From: Pelargonium cotyledonis
Taxonomy: Eukaryota; Streptophyta; Magnoliopsida; Geraniales; Geraniaceae
Assembly: GCA_036897625.1 (NCBI GenBank)
Contig: JAYMTA010001349.1
Span: 1-20,468, forward strand
Length of the DNA: 20,468 nt
Reading direction: 5' to 3'
Shown here: positions 19,401-20,468 of the stretch, piece by piece
How positions within the stretch are numbered: the stretch's first letter is position 1
Layout: every line of letters starts with the position of its first letter
Notes under the pieces: model-generated
The model's input: the letters and a program-made list of their open reading frames with translations, nothing else
Databases searched by the model: none
What the model was told of the DNA's origin: nothing
Program-made: the position numbers and the translations under genes

Positions 19401-19655
19401 TCTGGCTTGCTCGAAACACAAAGGTTTTCAACAACACTAGTGAGGACGCTACAGACACTTTAGCAAAAATTTCCACCATGTCCTTCACCATCTCAGCTAA
19501 ATACAAAATTTGCATTTCTCCCACATGGTCCATATCCAACTGATCCACCAACTCAGTGATACAAAAACTAGTATAACAAATAGCTCGAGACTCATATTGC
19601 GCCCATGGATGCTCTAATAAAATAGTTTGAGGCCAATGATAAAATAAATTTGAAC
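16447..19655 (+). mobile_element. 5'-truncated L1-type LINE (ORF2 only)
   Basis: Continuous ORF2-derived sequence. It starts just inside the endonuclease domain, whose first conserved motif (SWN..G) is missing, and runs past the C-terminal region into a short AT-rich tail. CAAAAAAATTA occurs at both edges (16436-16446 and 19655-19665), which could be the target-site duplication with the A tail, but it is low-complexity. No ORF1 precedes it, as usual for 5'-truncated LINE insertions. Confidence 0.7.
16489..19543 (+). pseudogene. Broken LINE ORF2: endonuclease, reverse transcriptase, zinc-binding region
   Basis: An intact ORF2 nicks target DNA and reverse-transcribes the element RNA. Reading through stops: an endonuclease part with PILLFLQETK (catalytic Glu codon 16516-16518), VETSSTDRSFILIQGKW (about 16650), FINVYS and VGGDFNAI (to about 16855). 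An abrupt jump to EVEARSVAISTLAHL follows, then the linker QKSRLSWFKDGDKSTHFFHK (about 16957-17016). The region between GDFN and the linker, including the terminal endonuclease His, is deleted. RT: GNKASGPHGFDF (about 17260), DAFIPLIPKC and DYRPISLVSSMYKLL (to 17490), motif A KLNF-stop-KAFD (about 17645; expected Asp is Asn at 17651-17653), SSGVKQGFPISPFLF (about 17807), motif C F-T-D-N (17960-17971; expected second Asp is Asn). Zinc-binding region and C-terminus: WVLGKEDRVCFWHDVWIG (about 18707), FLECPHSQCIWSKV (about 19232), LWHIWLARNTKVFNN (about 19390). Most lies in one frame, with a shift at a G run near 18278 and back near 18690. Confidence 0.88.
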
Positions 19656-19665
19656 AAAAAAATTA

Positions 19666-20468
19666 GAAGATGTATATTCTAAAAGAGTGTCTAGAACTTA
19701 GTCGTAATAAAAATAAGTGGATTCGGACGAACGCACATTTGACGGGTGTGAGTGCTCATATCACCGTATTGGCAAAAATTTATTGGCTTCTGTTATTTTT
19801 CTCTCTTGGTGGACAATTTTTTAGTAGAGTAGAATGCAAAGGCATGTCTTGCTAACACATTAACTTTTCATCATCATTACATATATCATTTTTTTTTTCC
19901 CTTAATTTTTTACTATATATTTGATGTCCAGATTCTGTTAGTAATTACAGGACACATGTTTTGAGATAGTATACACTGCCCCCAAGTAGTTTTTATTTTT
20001 ATGGGTCAATCGATCATTAATTTAAAGATTTTATCTAATCATTTATTTAATTTAATTCTTATTTAAACATGTTGCTTAAACGTAACTGTTGATGCAATAG
20101 TTAAGAACTTACTAAAAAAAATATCAACCACTGTACCAACAAGTACCAACGTGGCTTAAAATTTCAAGTCAAATTATTATTGAAATACTCTATAATAAAT
20201 TCTAATTTCAATTGAAAATACCATATTTATATGCATTTGTGTATGTTTTTCTTAATATAATTTATTATTATTTGTCTAAAATGGACCGAATCATTTTGTA
20301 ACATCTTTATGAGCTTGTTTGTTTTTCCTTAATTACCTCCGTTAAGTCACGGTAAGTTTCGTTAAGTTGGTGATGAAAACTTGAAGAAACTGGAAGTTGG
20401 TGGTCCATTAAGAAGCTGAAAGTCAGTTATGTTTGGTAAATGACTGACTGAATGTGTCGGTAAGTTGA
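19666..20468. other. AT-rich intergenic DNA
   Basis: No recognisable coding. CCGTTAAGTCACGG...TTTCGTTAAG at about 20339-20365 recalls the CCGTTAAG phrase at 15350 and may be another repetitive-element end, but too little is visible to call it. Confidence 0.45.

Noticed and set aside
1-20468. CRISPR arrays, bacterial operons, defence or phage systems
   Set aside because: No regularly spaced repeats with unique spacers and no prokaryotic gene organisation. The only regular repeats are eukaryotic-type mini- and microsatellites.

Overview
This is a stretch of plant nuclear DNA, most likely from a eudicot. The evidence is one intron-containing gene of a plant-specific MORN-repeat family with GT-AG introns, AT-rich and microsatellite-rich intergenic DNA, and dense decayed plant retroelements (LTR elements and L1-type LINEs with DUF4283-like ORF1 and zf-RVT-type ORF2). 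The species cannot be fixed from the sequence. I see no bacterial-type genes, rRNA, tRNA or CRISPR.

Layout. 1-1310: AT-rich intergenic DNA with a 22-bp foldback, a purine tract and a two-unit tandem repeat. 1311-3648: the 3' end of an LTR retrotransposon, with a polypurine tract at 1945-1952 and a 3' LTR of about 1.69 kb (TGAT...ATCA). 3649-6270: scrambled LTR-derived DNA, with two diverged, related LTR ends in opposite orientation (about 3660-3890 minus, about 5880-6115 plus) around a 24-bp minisatellite. 6555-8086: a compact LINE-family insertion with poly(A) and a clean target-site duplication. It carries a broken ORF1 (nucleic-acid-binding, CCHC knuckle) and no ORF2. 8101-9060: AT-rich intergenic DNA.

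9060-11800: the only intact gene. It has a G-box and TATA-type promoter, a 20-codon upstream ORF, and three coding exons (9466-10361, 11122-11350, 11451-11609) encoding a 427-residue protein with two predicted membrane segments, seven full MORN repeats plus a partial one, and an Ala-rich C-terminal helix. It belongs to the family often labelled 'SET7/9 family' in plant databases, but no SET domain is present.

11800-14300: intergenic DNA with a perfect nine-copy heptamer microsatellite. 14308-14881: a minus-strand LINE-derived retroposon. 15179-16436: transposon-like, partly GC-rich DNA with two internal duplications. 16447-19655: a 5'-truncated LINE whose ORF2 (endonuclease, reverse transcriptase, zinc-binding region) is recognisable almost throughout but dead, with both RT catalytic aspartates that can be inspected changed to Asn. 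19656-20468: AT-rich intergenic DNA.

The gene is thus an island between decaying retroelements. I found no convincing new multi-gene system. The most unusual items are the ORF1-only LINE, the upstream ORF, intron 1 opening with an in-frame stop, and the two-strand-open minisatellite.
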